NCBI GenBank assembly: GCA_950097015.1
Contig: CATNEN010000039.1
Coordinates: forward strand, 13,796,501 to 13,860,500
Length of the DNA stretch: 64,000 nucleotides
Source: Macrostomum hystrix
Taxonomy: Eukaryota; Platyhelminthes; Macrostomidae
Direction: 5' to 3'
Part shown: piece after piece, positions 10,101 to 21,027 of the stretch
Position numbering within the stretch: the stretch's first letter is position 1
Layout of the letters: the number at the start of each line of letters is the position of its first letter
Notes under the pieces: model-generated
Seen by the model: the letters and a program-made list of their open reading frames with translations, nothing else
Told to the model about the DNA's origin: nothing
Database searches by the model: none
Made by a program: the position numbers and the translations under genes

Positions 10101-13100
10101 TGAGTAGGTCAAGGATAGAGTGAGTGGATCAAGGATAGAGTGAGTAGGTCAAGGATAGAATGAGTGGATCAAGGATAGAGTGAGTGGGTCAAGGATAGAG
10201 TGTGTGGGTCAAGGATAGAGTGAGTGGGTCAAGGATCGAGTGAGTGGATCAAGGATGGAGTGAGTGGATCAAGGATAGAGTGAGTTGGTCAAGGATAGAG
10301 TTTGTGGGTCAAGGATGGAGTGAGTGGGTCAAGGATGGAGTGAGTAGGTCAAGGATAGAGTGAGTGGATCAAGGATGGAGTGAGTAGGTCAAGGATAGAG
10401 TGAGTGGGTCAAGGATAGAGTGAGTAGGTCAAGGATAGAATGAGTGGATCAAGGATAGAGTGAGTGGGTCAAGGATAGAGTGTGTGGGTCAAGGATAGAG
10501 TGAGTGGGTCAAGGATCGAGTGAGTGGATCAAGGATGGAGTGAGTGGATCAAGGATAGAGTGAGTGGGTCAAGGATAGAGTGTGTGGGTCAAGGATGGAG
10601 TGAGTGGGTCAAGGATGGAGTGAGTAGGTCAAGGATAGAGTGAGTAGGTCAAGGATGGAGTGAGTGGATCAAGGATGGAGTGAGTGGATCAAGGATAGAG
10701 TGAGTAGGTCAAGGATAGAGTGAGTAGGTCAAGGATGGAGTGAGTGGGTCAAGGATGGAGTGAGTAGGTCAAGGATAGAGTGAGTGGATCAAGGATGGAG
10801 TGAGTAGGTCAAGGATAGAGTGAGTGGGTCAAGGATAGAGTGAGTAGGTCAAGGATAGAATGAGTGGATCAAGGATAGAGTGAGTGGGTCAAGGATAGAG
10901 TGTGTGGGTCAAGGATAGAGTGAGTGGGTCAAGGATCGAGTGAGTGGATCAAGGATGGAGTGAGTGGATCAAGGATAGAGTGAGTTGGTCAAGGATAGAG
11001 TGTGTGGGTCAAGGATGGAGTGAGTGGGTCAAGGATGGAGTGAGTAGGTCAAGGATAGAGTGAGTGGATCAAGGATGGAGTGAGTGGATCAAGGATGGAG
11101 TGAGTGGGTCAAGGATAGAGTGAGTAGGTCAAGGATAGAATGAGTGGATCAAGGATAGAGTGAGTGGGTCAAGGATAGAGTGTGTGGGTCAAGGATAGAG
11201 TGAGTGGGTCAAGGATCGAGTGAGTGGGTTAAGGATAGAGCGAGTGGGTCAAGGATAGAGCGAGTGGGTCAAGGATAGAGTGTGTGGGTCAAGGAAGTAT
11301 GCGGGCATAAGAGATTTTTGGGATTTTATGGGATTCGGATTCTGGGATTTAGGGATTGGAGATTCGGGATTTCGAGAAGAGTGGCACTCAATGATAGCTA
11401 TAGGGCGTTCAAATCCCGATTTGGTGGCAAAAAGCTTTAAACTAGAAAATAAAACGCACGAGTTTAATTACTGGTAATTAATTTTTGGAGGGATTTGTGA
11501 AAGACGGACTAATTAATATAGCCTGAGGCGACTTTCCCGACCCCATCCATCCCAATCTTCAGCTCGAAATTCGGGACCCCATTAGTGATATGTTGCTGCG
11601 AATGGGGGATGTTGAAGACTAGTCCAATTTCTGTACCATCTGCTGTTAATAACCATGAATTTATGTGACGTCAATACATAAATATGTGCATGAACGGGGC
11701 CCAATTATACAGACTTATTCACTATTAGTCTAATAATTAAAAACGTGCCATTTGTGAGCCACTTTTACCTTCTGGAATATGTAAAGGCGAATACTATACT
11801 TTTAAACAGTTACTTAAAGTGCTTTTATTTCAATTTTAGTGTACTGTCTGACTGATTTTAAAAAATAGAACTGAAATTTAAAAGGCTACATTTACTGAGA
11901 ACCTTAAAAACTGTTAAAATAAAACTGAAATGTGTCTCTAAATTAAAAAAATTCTGATTGAATAAAAATATTGAAAGCCTAGTTCGGAGAGGGGCGAGAT
12001 GACATGGGGGAGATGGAGGACGAGACATGGGAGAGATGAGACATGGGAGAGATGAGACATGGGAGAGATGAGATATGGGAGAGATGAGACATGGGAGAGA
12101 TGAGATATGGGAGAGATGAGACATGGGAGAGATGAGACATGGGAGAGACGAGACATGGGAGAGATGAGACATGGGAGAGATGAGACACGGGAGAGATGAG
12201 ACATGGGAGAGATGAGACATGGGAGAGATGAGACATGGGAGAGACGAGACATGGGAGAGATGAGACACGCGAGAGATGAGACATGGGAGAGATGAGACAT
12301 GGGAGAGATGAGACATGGGAGAGATGAGACACGGGAGAGATGTGACATGGGAGAGATGAGACATGGGAGAGATGAGACATGGGAGAGATGAGACATGGGA
12401 GAGATGAGACACGGGAGAGATGAGACATGGGAGAGATGAGACATGGGAGAGATGAGACATGGGAGAGACGAGACATGGGAGAGATGAGACACGCGAGAGA
12501 TGAGACATGGGAGAGATGAGACATGGGAGAGATGAGACATGGGAGAGACGAGACATGGGAGAGATGAGACATGGGAGAGATGAGACACGGGAGAGATGAG
12601 ACATGGGAGAGATGAGACATGGGAGAGACGAGACATGGGAGAGATGAGACATGGGAGAGATGAGACATGGGAGAGATGAGACACGGGAGAGATGAGACAT
12701 GGGAGAGATAAGACATGGGAGAGACGAGACATGGGAGAGACGAGACATGGGAGAGATGAGACATGGGAGAGATGAGACACGGGAGAGATGAGACATGGGC
12801 GAGATGAGACATGGGAGAGATGAGACATGGGAGAGATGAGACATGGGAGAGATGAGACATGGGAGAGATGAGACATGGGAGAGATGAGACATGGGAGAGA
12901 TGAGACACGGGAGAGATGAGACATGGGAGAGATGAGACATGGGAGAGATGAGACACGGGAGAGATGAGACATGGGAGAGATGAGAGAATTAGACAGAGTG
13001 AATATGAGACAGAATATTTATCGTAAATTTTATCATTTCAATGAATCAAAAGTGTTTGAAAAAAAACACTTTAAATAACTGTTGCAATTAAAAGCAGTGC

Positions 13101-15604
13101 TGACTCACAATGTCACTGATCATGTTGAGGCTGATCCCCAGACTAATGTTTACAGGCTGTGCTGAGTCAAGTACTGGCCGAACCTTTCTGTCATAGTCTT
13201 TGAGCAGGACTCGAAATAGGCGCTGCTCCGTGGACTCGTGCCTTGTTACCGGCGTGGCTTGGCCATAGACTATGACTGAAAAAGAGACATTTTCTGAATC
13301 ACTCTTTTGTCAAGTATGAATTATTATTAAATCATAATGATGTCCATAGACTATCCATGTCCATAGACAATACGTACGTGGCCTTCTATTCTGCTTCTAC
13401 TTTATAAACATTAACGTGTCTAACAGGATCGTGTTTATCTAACAGGATTGCGTTTATATAACGGGATTGTGTTTATCCATCAGGATTGTGTATCTAACAG
13501 GATTGTGTTTGTCTAACAGGATTGTGTATCTAACAGGATTGTGTTTATCTAACAGGATTGTGTTTATCTAACAGGATTGTGTAACTAACAGGACTGTGTT
13601 TATCTAACAGGATTGTGTTTATCTAACAGGATTGTGTTTATTTAACAGAATTGTGTTTATCTAACAGGATTGTGTTTATCTAACAGGATTGTGTTTATCT
13701 AACAGGATTGTGTTTATCTAACAGGATTGTATTAATCTAACAGGATTGTGTTTATCTAACAGGATTGTGTATCTAACAGGATTGTGTTTATCTAACAGGA
13801 TTGTGTTTATCTAACAGGATTGTGTATCTAACAGGATTGTGTTTATCTAACAGGATTGTGTTTATCTAACAGGATTGTGTTTATCTAACAGGATTGTGTT
13901 GAATTAACAGGATTGTGTTTATCTAACAGGATTGTGTTTATCTAACAGGATTATGTTTATCTAACAGGATTGTATTTATCTAACAGGATTGTGTTTATCT
14001 AACAGGATTGTGTTTACCTAACAGGATTGTGTTTATATAACAGGATTGTGTTTATCTAACAGGATTGTGTTTACCTAACAGGATTGTGTTTATATAACAG
14101 GATTGTGTTTATCTAACAGGATTGTGTATCTAACAGGATTTTGTTTATCTAACAGGATTGTGTTTATCTAACAGGATCATGTTTATCTAACAGGATTGTA
14201 TATCGAACAGGATTGTGTATCGAACAAGATTGTGTTTATTAAACAGGATTGTGTATCTAACAAGATTGTGTTTATCAAACAGGATTGTGTATCGAACAAG
14301 ATTGTGTATATCAAAGAGAAATGTGTATCTAACAGGATTGTGTATCTAACAGGATTGTGTTTATCTTCTAGTATTTGACATAGTTATCTAATTATGACAA
14401 TTTAGATTGTGGTAATCTAAAAAATGTAACCAAGAGAATGTTTCCAAATACACTTTATATAAGAAGAAGAGGTTTAGGTACTTTCAAACGTCCTCCAGAT
14501 TAACATTTCTTGAGTAGGGTTACTTGATACAAGAAAAATCTGACTTCAGGTTGATTCTATTTTGAATTCTCGATCGTTTCGCTGATTGCCATGCAGGTTT
14601 TTTATGCCTGTTTGGCTGTCTGACATGATAGAACGGCAAATTGAGCTGGCTAAATCAATTTGCTAAGTATCGATTTCGATAGAAGAAAGATTTTGTCTTG
14701 CATCTAGAAATCAATACTATTGAATCTTTCCTTTGTAATCCGCTGTTTTAAATATACTATTTATTATCTTAAATATATGATCTTGTCTCTCAAATCTCTG
14801 ATCTCTTCTCTCAAACCCCCGATCTCTTCTCTCAAATCCCCGATCTCTTCTCTCAAACCCCCGATCTCTTCTCTCAAATCTCTGATCTCTTCTCTCAAAT
14901 CTCTGATCTCTTCTCTCAAACCCCCGATCTCTTCTCCCAAATCTCTGATCTCTTCTCTCAAATCTCTGATCTCTTCTCTCAAACCCCCGATCTCTTCTCC
15001 CAAATCTCTGATCTCTTCTCTCAAATCTCTGATCTCTTCTCTCAAATCTCTGATCTCTTCTCTCAAACCCCCGATCTCTTCTCCCAAATCTCTGATCTCT
15101 TCTCTCAAATCTCTGATCTCTTCTCTCAAACCCCCGATCTCTTCTCTCAAATCTCTGATCTCTTCTCTCAAATCTCTGATCTCTTCTCTCAAATCTCTGA
15201 TCTCTTCTCTCAAACCCCCGATCTCTTCTCCCAAATCTCTGATCTCTTCTCTCAAATCTCTGATCTCTTCTCTCAAACCCATCATCCTTGTAACTTTTCA
15301 TCAACTCAAAATTGAAGAGTTCAACTCTTCAAGTACAAAATCGCTGGCTGGTACAAAAAACAAACAGCATAATTCATTCCTTCACCAGCTCGAATAAAAA
15401 ATCTAATCTAGGCACGATTAACTAACCTCATAAAAATGAAGAGATTTTTGGTAAAATTCAAAAGAAATCGGAAATGGGATTCTCAAACCAAAATGGAAGC
15501 GAGATGAGTGACAGATAGATGCACTCACAGCGCGTGCAGAGCAGAACGGAAATTAACCAAATCATGGTTAAGCCGATGAAGCTTCTCTGACAGGCAGACG
15601 ACAT
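4114..15604 (-). CDS. Nicotinic acetylcholine receptor alpha-type subunit
   Basis: Cys-loop ligand-gated cation channel subunit of neurons and muscle. Eight coding exons (minus strand): 15604-15529, 13275-13109, 9901-9857, 9522-9413, 7238-7058, 6524-6364, 6095-5902 and 4880-4114. They total 1,701 nt (566 aa) and all phases agree. A signal peptide opens the protein (hydrophobic IGLTMIWLISVLLC). Loop A Tyr131, Cys-loop C166-C180 (13 residues between), loop B Trp187 in GSWAYDG, and the vicinal pair C230-C231 mark an alpha subunit. The M2 segment starts GEKVTLG; Glu278 (-1'), Leu288 (9') and Glu299 (20') indicate cation selectivity. M4 is near residues 523-545. Exons of 45 bp and 110 bp match the classic conserved nAChR exons. 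Exon 3 ends in a GC donor. Loop C has Phe235 where a Tyr is usual. It resembles alpha7/9/10-type subunits, but the exact orthologue is unclear. Confidence 0.93.
5165..5870. repeat. 48-bp minisatellite in nAChR intron 7
   Basis: About 14 copies of a 48-bp unit (core ctgtcgatgctttctggttg), starting some 30 bp from the exon 7 donor. Because 48 is divisible by three and the unit lacks stops, the plus strand is open for 258 codons, but the repeat is intronic and antisense to the gene. Later units largely alternate between ggttagag and ggttggag, a partial 96-bp higher-order period. Confidence 0.95.
6168..6262 (-). mobile_element. SINE fragment, copy 2
   Basis: Partial reverse copy of the same SINE body, in nAChR intron 6: ttcgctgactcctgagcaca, a CA-rich stretch, then acacaggcccgacaagcccc. 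Head and tail are missing. Confidence 0.6.
6585..7045. repeat. (CTAA)n microsatellite in nAChR intron 5
   Basis: About 460 bp of mainly ctaa tetranucleotides interrupted by ctag, caaa and aaat variants. It fills the intron up to about 13 bp from the donor at 7057. The unit is not the animal telomere hexamer. Confidence 0.9.
7284..8165. repeat. 26-bp minisatellite in nAChR intron 4
   Basis: Roughly 33 copies of a 26-bp unit (core ggattctggaatcgtctcta followed by gcaatc) with ggactctgg and agtactctgg variants. Blocks of variants recur, for example near 7400 and 7850, which suggests segmental duplication inside the array. It starts about 45 bp from the exon 5 acceptor. Confidence 0.93.
8640..9403. 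repeat. 20-bp minisatellite, left inverted array (nAChR intron 4)
   Basis: About 38 copies of tccttgacccactcactcta. On the coding (minus) strand the unit reads tagagtgagtgggtcaagga, so every unit carries a donor-like GTGAGT. The array begins at the exon 4 donor itself; the first degenerate unit overlaps the GTGAGT at 9412-9407. It is the reverse complement of the array at 9925-11290. Confidence 0.95.
9680..9815. repeat. 24-bp short tandem repeat in nAChR intron 3
   Basis: Five to six imperfect copies of a ~24-bp unit (core tttctaagaatccatacttt) in the short 333-bp intron between exons 3 and 4. A tract of gtagagtggat-like repeats precedes it at 9610-9680. Confidence 0.75.
9925..11290. repeat. 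20-bp minisatellite, right inverted array (nAChR intron 2)
   Basis: About 68 copies of tagagtgagtgggtcaagga on the plus strand, the exact reverse complement of the array at 8640-9403. It ends about 20 bp from the exon 3 acceptor. On the coding strand each unit contains ccttgac, which fits a branch-point consensus. Longer variant blocks recur inside (for example about 10141-10320, 10435-10620 and 10855-11040), so the array itself grew by segmental duplication. Confidence 0.95.
11300..12000. other. Intron 2 sequence without repeats
   Basis: Unique sequence inside nAChR intron 2, between two arrays. A short G/A-rich run (gggatt-like, 11315-11370) is the only pattern. I see no exon or RNA gene. 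Confidence 0.6.
12010..12985. repeat. 16-bp minisatellite in nAChR intron 2
   Basis: About 60 copies of gagatgagacatggga with few variants (acaggg, acgaga). The unit has no stop codon on the minus strand and 16 is not divisible by three, so all three minus frames stay open for 325-360 codons. These are artefacts. Confidence 0.95.
13425..14360. repeat. 19-bp minisatellite in nAChR intron 1
   Basis: About 48 copies of ctaacaggattgtgtttat, with shorter units lacking the ttt and with cgaacaag variants toward the right end (14205-14330). Confidence 0.95.
14785..15285. repeat. 21-bp minisatellite in nAChR intron 1
   Basis: About 24 copies of a 21-bp unit (core ctcaaatctctgatctcttc). Units with acccccgatc recur every two to four copies, giving a higher-order pattern. 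The 21-bp length leaves both strands open for 170-225 codons; none is a gene. Confidence 0.95.
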
Positions 15605-16711
15605 GCTGACAGACAGCTAAGTATTTTTTCTTTTGTATCTAATTGCTCAAGATCTGCTCTCTTTTTTTCTAGAACAGTGAGCGCTGTTTTAATTACTTCC
15701 TTAAATTATTGCTTTCTAAAATTCTTCGGAGTTCTAGATGAGTTAGGAAACTTTCCTTCTATCTCTGATCGCCGGCTAAAATTGTCTTCATGTGGCTGCT
15801 CCGGTTGCAAGTCATATTTGATTGAAACGACAAAGCACCCCTTATTGGTTGGTTGATGCGAGCTTTTCAACCAATGGCAAATGATTTCAATGCAAAAGAG
15901 TCAGTCTGACGTTGTTTCTATTTTTAGAAATGCTTCGAAGAAACGTCACTTAACTCATCAATTAAAAAGCTATTTTTAGAAACTGACGTCACTTCACAGG
16001 CGACAAATCTGACTGGCGAGTTTCTTGCGCAACAACCCTAGAGTCTAAACGATCGAAAATATAAAATAAAACAGTGCAGACTTTTTTGCTCAGAATCCAC
16101 ACGTCAAGGACCGTTAGAAGAAGAAAGAAGGGACACTTCGTTTCGTGGAAAATATTTCAAAGGCTGATTTTCAGGAAAAAATGCACTAGCGAGATAGGAA
16201 CTTTTCTGCACGTTTTTTCCGATTAAAATCTTGATAACAGTTTATCGGAAGCAGATCTAATGCTGTTTTTTATTAAATCTCGCAAAACTTGTTGCTTCAA
16301 CGAATTTTAGAAAGCTTCATTCATGAATATTTAAACTTTAAATTTAAAATATTTAATATATAAAAATATTAAAAATATTTAAACAAGCTATGCCTTTTTG
16401 GTTGCTATTGTGATTAATATTAAATAAAAAGAAATTATGATGAAGATCAATTATTAGCTTTTTAAAATTCATTGAAGCAGTATTATTTGCAAGATATTTT
16501 AAAAGAACATATGGTTATCAACATTTTAATGCGAAAAGTGTGCATTTTCCGTGAAAACAAGCCTTTAATAAATTTTCCAAGAAATGAAGTACCCCGTGCA
16601 GAAATGTAAGTGGAAACAAATTTTTCGTCGAAATAAACATGCCGAACGTCCTCAGTTTTCTGTATTATAGATTATAAAAAGTCGAGTAAAACGGACATCC
16701 ACTCTGCTGTT
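15605..16711. other. Intergenic region upstream of the nAChR gene
   Basis: Non-coding, AT-rich DNA between the receptor start codon and the 3' end of the first LamG-like gene. It probably holds the receptor promoter. CCAAT-type motifs occur near 15843-15880 and a CRE at 15984. No TATA box could be assigned. Confidence 0.5.
15984..15991. promoter_or_regulatory. Full palindromic CRE
   Basis: TGACGTCA, the consensus cAMP response element, lies 380 bp upstream of the nAChR start codon. It is a single 8-mer match, so function is only suggested; position upstream of a neuronal receptor makes it plausible. Confidence 0.3.
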
Positions 16712-17837
16712 TCACTTAAGCTGGGCAAAAAAATCTTTCATCTCGTCTTCGGACATGCTGGAATTAGCGAAAGCCAGAACTCTCAGGGTTCCGTTGAACA
16801 TCGAATTGGCCGATGGAGTTGAGACTCTCATCCCAACATAAGCGCACAACCTGTTTGGCGTGTTGACGTATCCTTGAGTAATTGTAAGCGATGATTTTGA
16901 CAGGAAAGCGTTGTCGAGAAACAGATCATAGGAGCTTCCATTGCTAGTGCTGGCTAGTCCGATATTGATCCAATGGTCTGGACTGGCGGACAACTGGTTT
17001 ACCGACGTCCTGATGCTAGGCAGCGAAATCCCCGTGACACTATCACACCGAACGTACAGCTGTCTGGGACTATTAAATTCCCACATATGGACACCGTAGG
17101 ACGCATTGCTGCCTAAAGTGCTGCATTCGATGAACTCGAAAAACGGCTGCACCTGCGGCTGCCGCTTGAGCCTCAGCAGCCAGGTGAGGCCGGTGGTGAA
17201 GCTGATGCTGGACTTGTTCAGCACTGCATAGGCTGCTGAGCCATCGAACACAGCGCCTTCGCTGCTCCACTGAACAGCCACTGGGTGCAGGCGGTTCGTG
17301 TCCTCATCGGCCTGGCACACCAGGTTCTCCAGTCTGCTCACCTCACCTGCCAGCCACAAATTGCTGAGCTTGGCGCTGATCAGCCGGTGATCGATTGGAA
17401 ATCGGAAGAGCACGGAGCAGCTGGGCCACTTTCCGGTCGTCAGACTGCGACACACCGACTGGAAGGTGAAGACGGAGCAGGTGCGGGCGAGATGGTCGAA
17501 CTGCGCCACCAGAGCTCCGGTCGGCAGCTTCTCGTCGGCCGTCATCACGCAGTGAGCCTCCGTGACGACAGCGAATCGATGGACGGTAGCAGCAGCCGAG
17601 CTCTGGGGAGCGCAGCCCACATCCGGCCGCCTCCAGACGGACACTCGGTTGACGATCAACGCGTCGCAATGGGCCAGCGCGATGGCGATGCTCAGGAATG
17701 CGACAATCACAAAACTACTGATTGGCACTGAAACAATTCAAAAAATACTTAAGGAATTCCAAGAAGAACTCTCAGAGTGTCAGATGTATTCAAGTCAAAG
17801 TATGGATATTGTGCCCGTCGGTTTTACCTTCGGTCAT
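16712..17837 (-). CDS. Secreted LamG-like domain protein, copy A
   Basis: Two coding exons: 17837-17828 (ATG ACC GAA G) and 17727-16712, joined over a 100-bp GT-AG intron, giving 341 aa. The long frame alone has no ATG, so the short first exon supplies the start (MTEVPISSF). A hydrophobic segment (FVIVAFLSIAIALAHC) is a signal peptide. Residues about 30-160 are Cys-rich with no family I recognise. The C-terminal half has the layout of a LamG-like jellyroll: VFDGSAAY, GLTWLLRL, DHWINIGL, LFLDN and FNGTLRVLAFANSSM. Function is unknown; an extracellular or secreted binding protein is likely. A second copy at 23788-24912 shares the promoter region, the intron and about the first 200 residues almost exactly, but diverges after QPQVQPFFE. 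Confidence 0.8.
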
Positions 17838-17909
17838 TGTGCGAGCTAGCCGTTAACTGCAGGTTGGTTTCTAAGAGTCGAATCGTTTTTAGTGATGGAA
17901 CAGACGTTT

Positions 17910-18900
17910 ATTATACTCCTCTGGCAGTTTTATGAACTGTCTGTTAGCTCGCTTTAAAATGTGAAGATAACGTTTCGAGTATTTGGCAAACAGCAAACAT
18001 TGCAGACGGACATCTTGACAGACCACTTCACACACGCAGTTTATGGCGATGCACTTGTCATGGCTAGTCGAAAGTATCGACTAGTTAATTTACATTTTGC
18101 GATATGAGTTTGAATTTACCGGAGCTGTTTGGTTGTTGTCAGTCAAGCGAAAATAAATTTATGGGACAAGCGCACCCAGGGTCCTTGTAGAGAGATGTTA
18201 TTTGGTGTCTCAATATTGTGGCAGGGTCTAGTATAGTACGAAAGAAAATTACTTACAAAAATTGTAATCGTGATGGAACTGGTTTTTGATACAGCCATAA
18301 ATACTTGCTGGTGCAAGCTATCTTCAGACTTTAACACAGTGCTTCAACGTTTGACAGAAATTCTTGCTCATCGCAGCTGGTTGACACATTTACAATGACG
18401 TCGCTGGAGCGTTTATGGGCTGTGATTGGACGATTCGCAACACGGCCGCACTTGGTCTGAAACGCGGCAAACCTAACTCATAGATACGAAATATAACTAC
18501 TCGTAGATATGTCACTCGCTTAAACAGCGCTTTTTCTACTCTTTTTCAGTAGCAACAAAGGCTTTTCTTCGTAAAAACATTTTTTGCTTTGCAGGTCTCT
18601 AAAAGCGAAAAAAACAAATCACCCAGCTTGCAAAATGCATAAAGGCTCAATTTTTATTCAGGTTGCTTTAAAATGAGACGACAAAAATATTTATAACTGA
18701 ATTATTGCTTGCAAATGTCAGCAAATATGAACAAAACTAAAGCTCAACAACAATGCAAAAACAGAAACCTTAAAGAAACACAAATTATACTAGTTAGATT
18801 TAGTTAAATTTCTTGAATTTACGAACAGCACTCCGCCTGAGAGCTGCTCCGCATCTTATCACGACACGAGTGTTTGCAAAAAACAAACTTGTTCACAATC
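17910..18900. other. Intergenic region, no gene seen
   Basis: Sequence 5' of LamG copy A. The duplicated block shared with copy B ends near 17905. Beyond it I see no coding frame or tandem array. Confidence 0.5.
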
Positions 18901-19049
18901 TCTGCAGCCACTTTTGGATGCAAAGCGCATGACTCAATCTGCGCCACAAATATATGCTTCCATTCTTGCAAACGCTTGGATGGCTGCGGCTGACGGCTTT
19001 GTCAATCCTTTGAGTGCGTGGCAAGCGACTTGTTGTTTAAGTGCACTCC

Positions 19050-20854
19050 TGAAGGCTCAGCCGCAGTCGGGGGCACTCGGGGCACTCCAAGACGCGACTA
19101 TTCATGAGTACGAAGCCTCCAACGTACTCAGTCGCCTCAGCAAGAACCGGATCAGGATAATTTAGGTGTGATGTTAATTTAGGCGGCAATGCTAGTAGTA
19201 GACTCGCCTAAAGATCTACTGCCGCTGATGTCTCCTCCAGCTAAATGCGAGAGAGTCATTGTCACTGCGGCAGAGCATTCGTCGTCTTCACAATTCCTTG
19301 TTGCGGAATCCGATCGATCAAGTTATCAATTAATGAAAACATTAATTGATAAATGACTGTTTTGTTGATTGCCAGGAAAAAAAGAACATAATTAGCATAA
19401 AAAATAACACATTATTGTATCTCTCTGTTCTCATTTTCAGATATTTAAATTATTTTAAAACTCACTTCCACGTGGTCCTGGGTCAGCCTGCGAGTGCAGA
19501 GAAAGTCGAGACCTTCATCGATCAGCGCAATCGACAGCTCACGTATAGCAGCGGCTGAGCGGCACCATCTTTAAACTACATTGTTGACCTTTCTGCCTTG
19601 CCAAGCAGACTGGTTGCTTGAAGCCTTTGTCGTGCATGTGGGCAGAGTTCAGCATATCGAAGATATCGTTCACGCGCTGTAGAAAATCTGCCATCTGCAG
19701 GGCGATGAGCTTCATTTCCTTATGGCTTGTCGGTTTCATAAAAGTCCACAACGTGCTGCCATTTTGCCAGCTTGTCATCATCAAAGGCAATATCGTTTTT
19801 CATAAGCGCATTGCGTAGGTTTTTCAGGCAATGTGGTACATCAACAATCACATAAACCGGCTTCTGACTCACAGGGTGATGAAAAAAGGGCATGGATGGC
19901 GAGACCTGTCAATTGCAAAAAATGCATTAAAAAACAAATGAGTAAAAGCCGTTAAGTAATTTGCTTAACACTGCAGATAATACTTACCAGTCTGGAGAGA
20001 TAAGCCCATTAGTGTTGTCTCCTGATCAGCAACAAGAGCGATTACTCGAATGCCGATTTCGTGACTCGCCTGAAGACACTTTTCGATTGCTGCAGCAAAG
20101 CCTAATTGCCCAAAAGTCCGATGAACTGGGTAATAGGCGATAGCTTGTTTCCAGTTGCCGGAGACACCTCGCAAAACAGCGACAATGGCCTCCTTGATCG
20201 GCTTCTGAAGTCGCTGGATATCTTCAACAGAGCTGTTAACACAAAATCCGATGATTTCGTCCTTATGCTGATCGTAGCGAACGCTGGGTGACAGACTCAT
20301 TCCATCGAAGCATAAAGTTGCAAGTCGCTGATCGTCCGGGCCCGTTGCAAGCTTTTGCTTGAGCAACGCCATTGTTGTTGAGCAGACTCCAGGCGAGTGG
20401 AAGAATTGGAATGTCCTGCGCTTCAGAGCAGACTCCGAGGGAAGAGGCAGCTGCCACTGCTTTCGCAGCATCTTATACGCGGCTGGGCTCTTATGATGGA
20501 GCCTTATTGAAGCAGTGAGGTCGTCCTTCGACCATCTCATGCCTCGGGCTGCAATGGCCTGAAGCTTCGTTGCATTGCACTGCTACGGAACTTTACATTC
20601 TTTGCTTTGATGATATACTTCTGTAGGCGCTTTATTGTCGCTTCTTGCCTGTACACGCACTGACGCGTTTTCCTTAACTGGCATGCCAGGTTGCTATCTC
20701 TTGATGTGATAGCCGAATGCGCAGCATTATGCGGCTTTTCAGACTTCGCAGCTGACGGCGAGAGATCATGAGGATACGTAACACCTGGTTCAGCGTCCCA
20801 ACGCTCCAGGTGACGCGGGTAGATGTTATCTGCTTCTTCGACTGTTCTAATCAC
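19050..20854 (-). mobile_element. Degenerate P-element/THAP9-like transposon
   Basis: Pieces of a P-element-type transposase lie in order on the minus strand. 20854-20537: N-terminal region with a coiled segment. 20540-19988: the core, with KSPAAYKMLRKQWQLPLPS and CFDGMSLSPSVRYD. 19905-19700: PVYVIVDVPHCLKNLRNAL, the second Asp and the H-LKN-RN motif of the family. 19555-19480: LIDEGLDFLCTRRLTQDHVE. About 19158-19050: a C-terminal TEYVGGFV...LECPECP motif. A GT-AG intron (19987-19906) is visible but its phases do not match, and frames shift between pieces, so the copy looks inactive. No THAP zinc finger was found; the mariner element's left end lies just upstream at 21028. P-element transposases cut and paste DNA through an RNase H-like fold. 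Confidence 0.75.
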
Positions 20855-21027
20855 TAATGAAGCCGAATTGGCACTTCAGCCTCTGTCAGCGAAGTCAAAC
20901 TGCTTGTGCACTTAGCATAAGATTGCAGTAAATGTAAACGCAAAGTACGAGTACTGAACTTCGTTTGAAAGTACGACCAAATAGGTTGATTCGCAGGGGA
21001 GGGCCGGTGGATGATTAATACAAGCAT

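Noticed and set aside
11858-12972. Three overlapping minus-strand frames of 325-360 codons
   Set aside because: They arise from a stop-free 16-bp unit read in three frames inside an intron; the protein is a pure repeat with no start context.
14720-15397. Long coiled-coil-like frames on both strands
   Set aside because: Both strands are open only because the intronic repeat is 21 bp long; the same applies to 44050-44941 and 51476-51982.
17285-17731. 148-codon plus-strand frame
   Set aside because: Antisense shadow of LamG copy A; the same shadow occurs opposite copy B.
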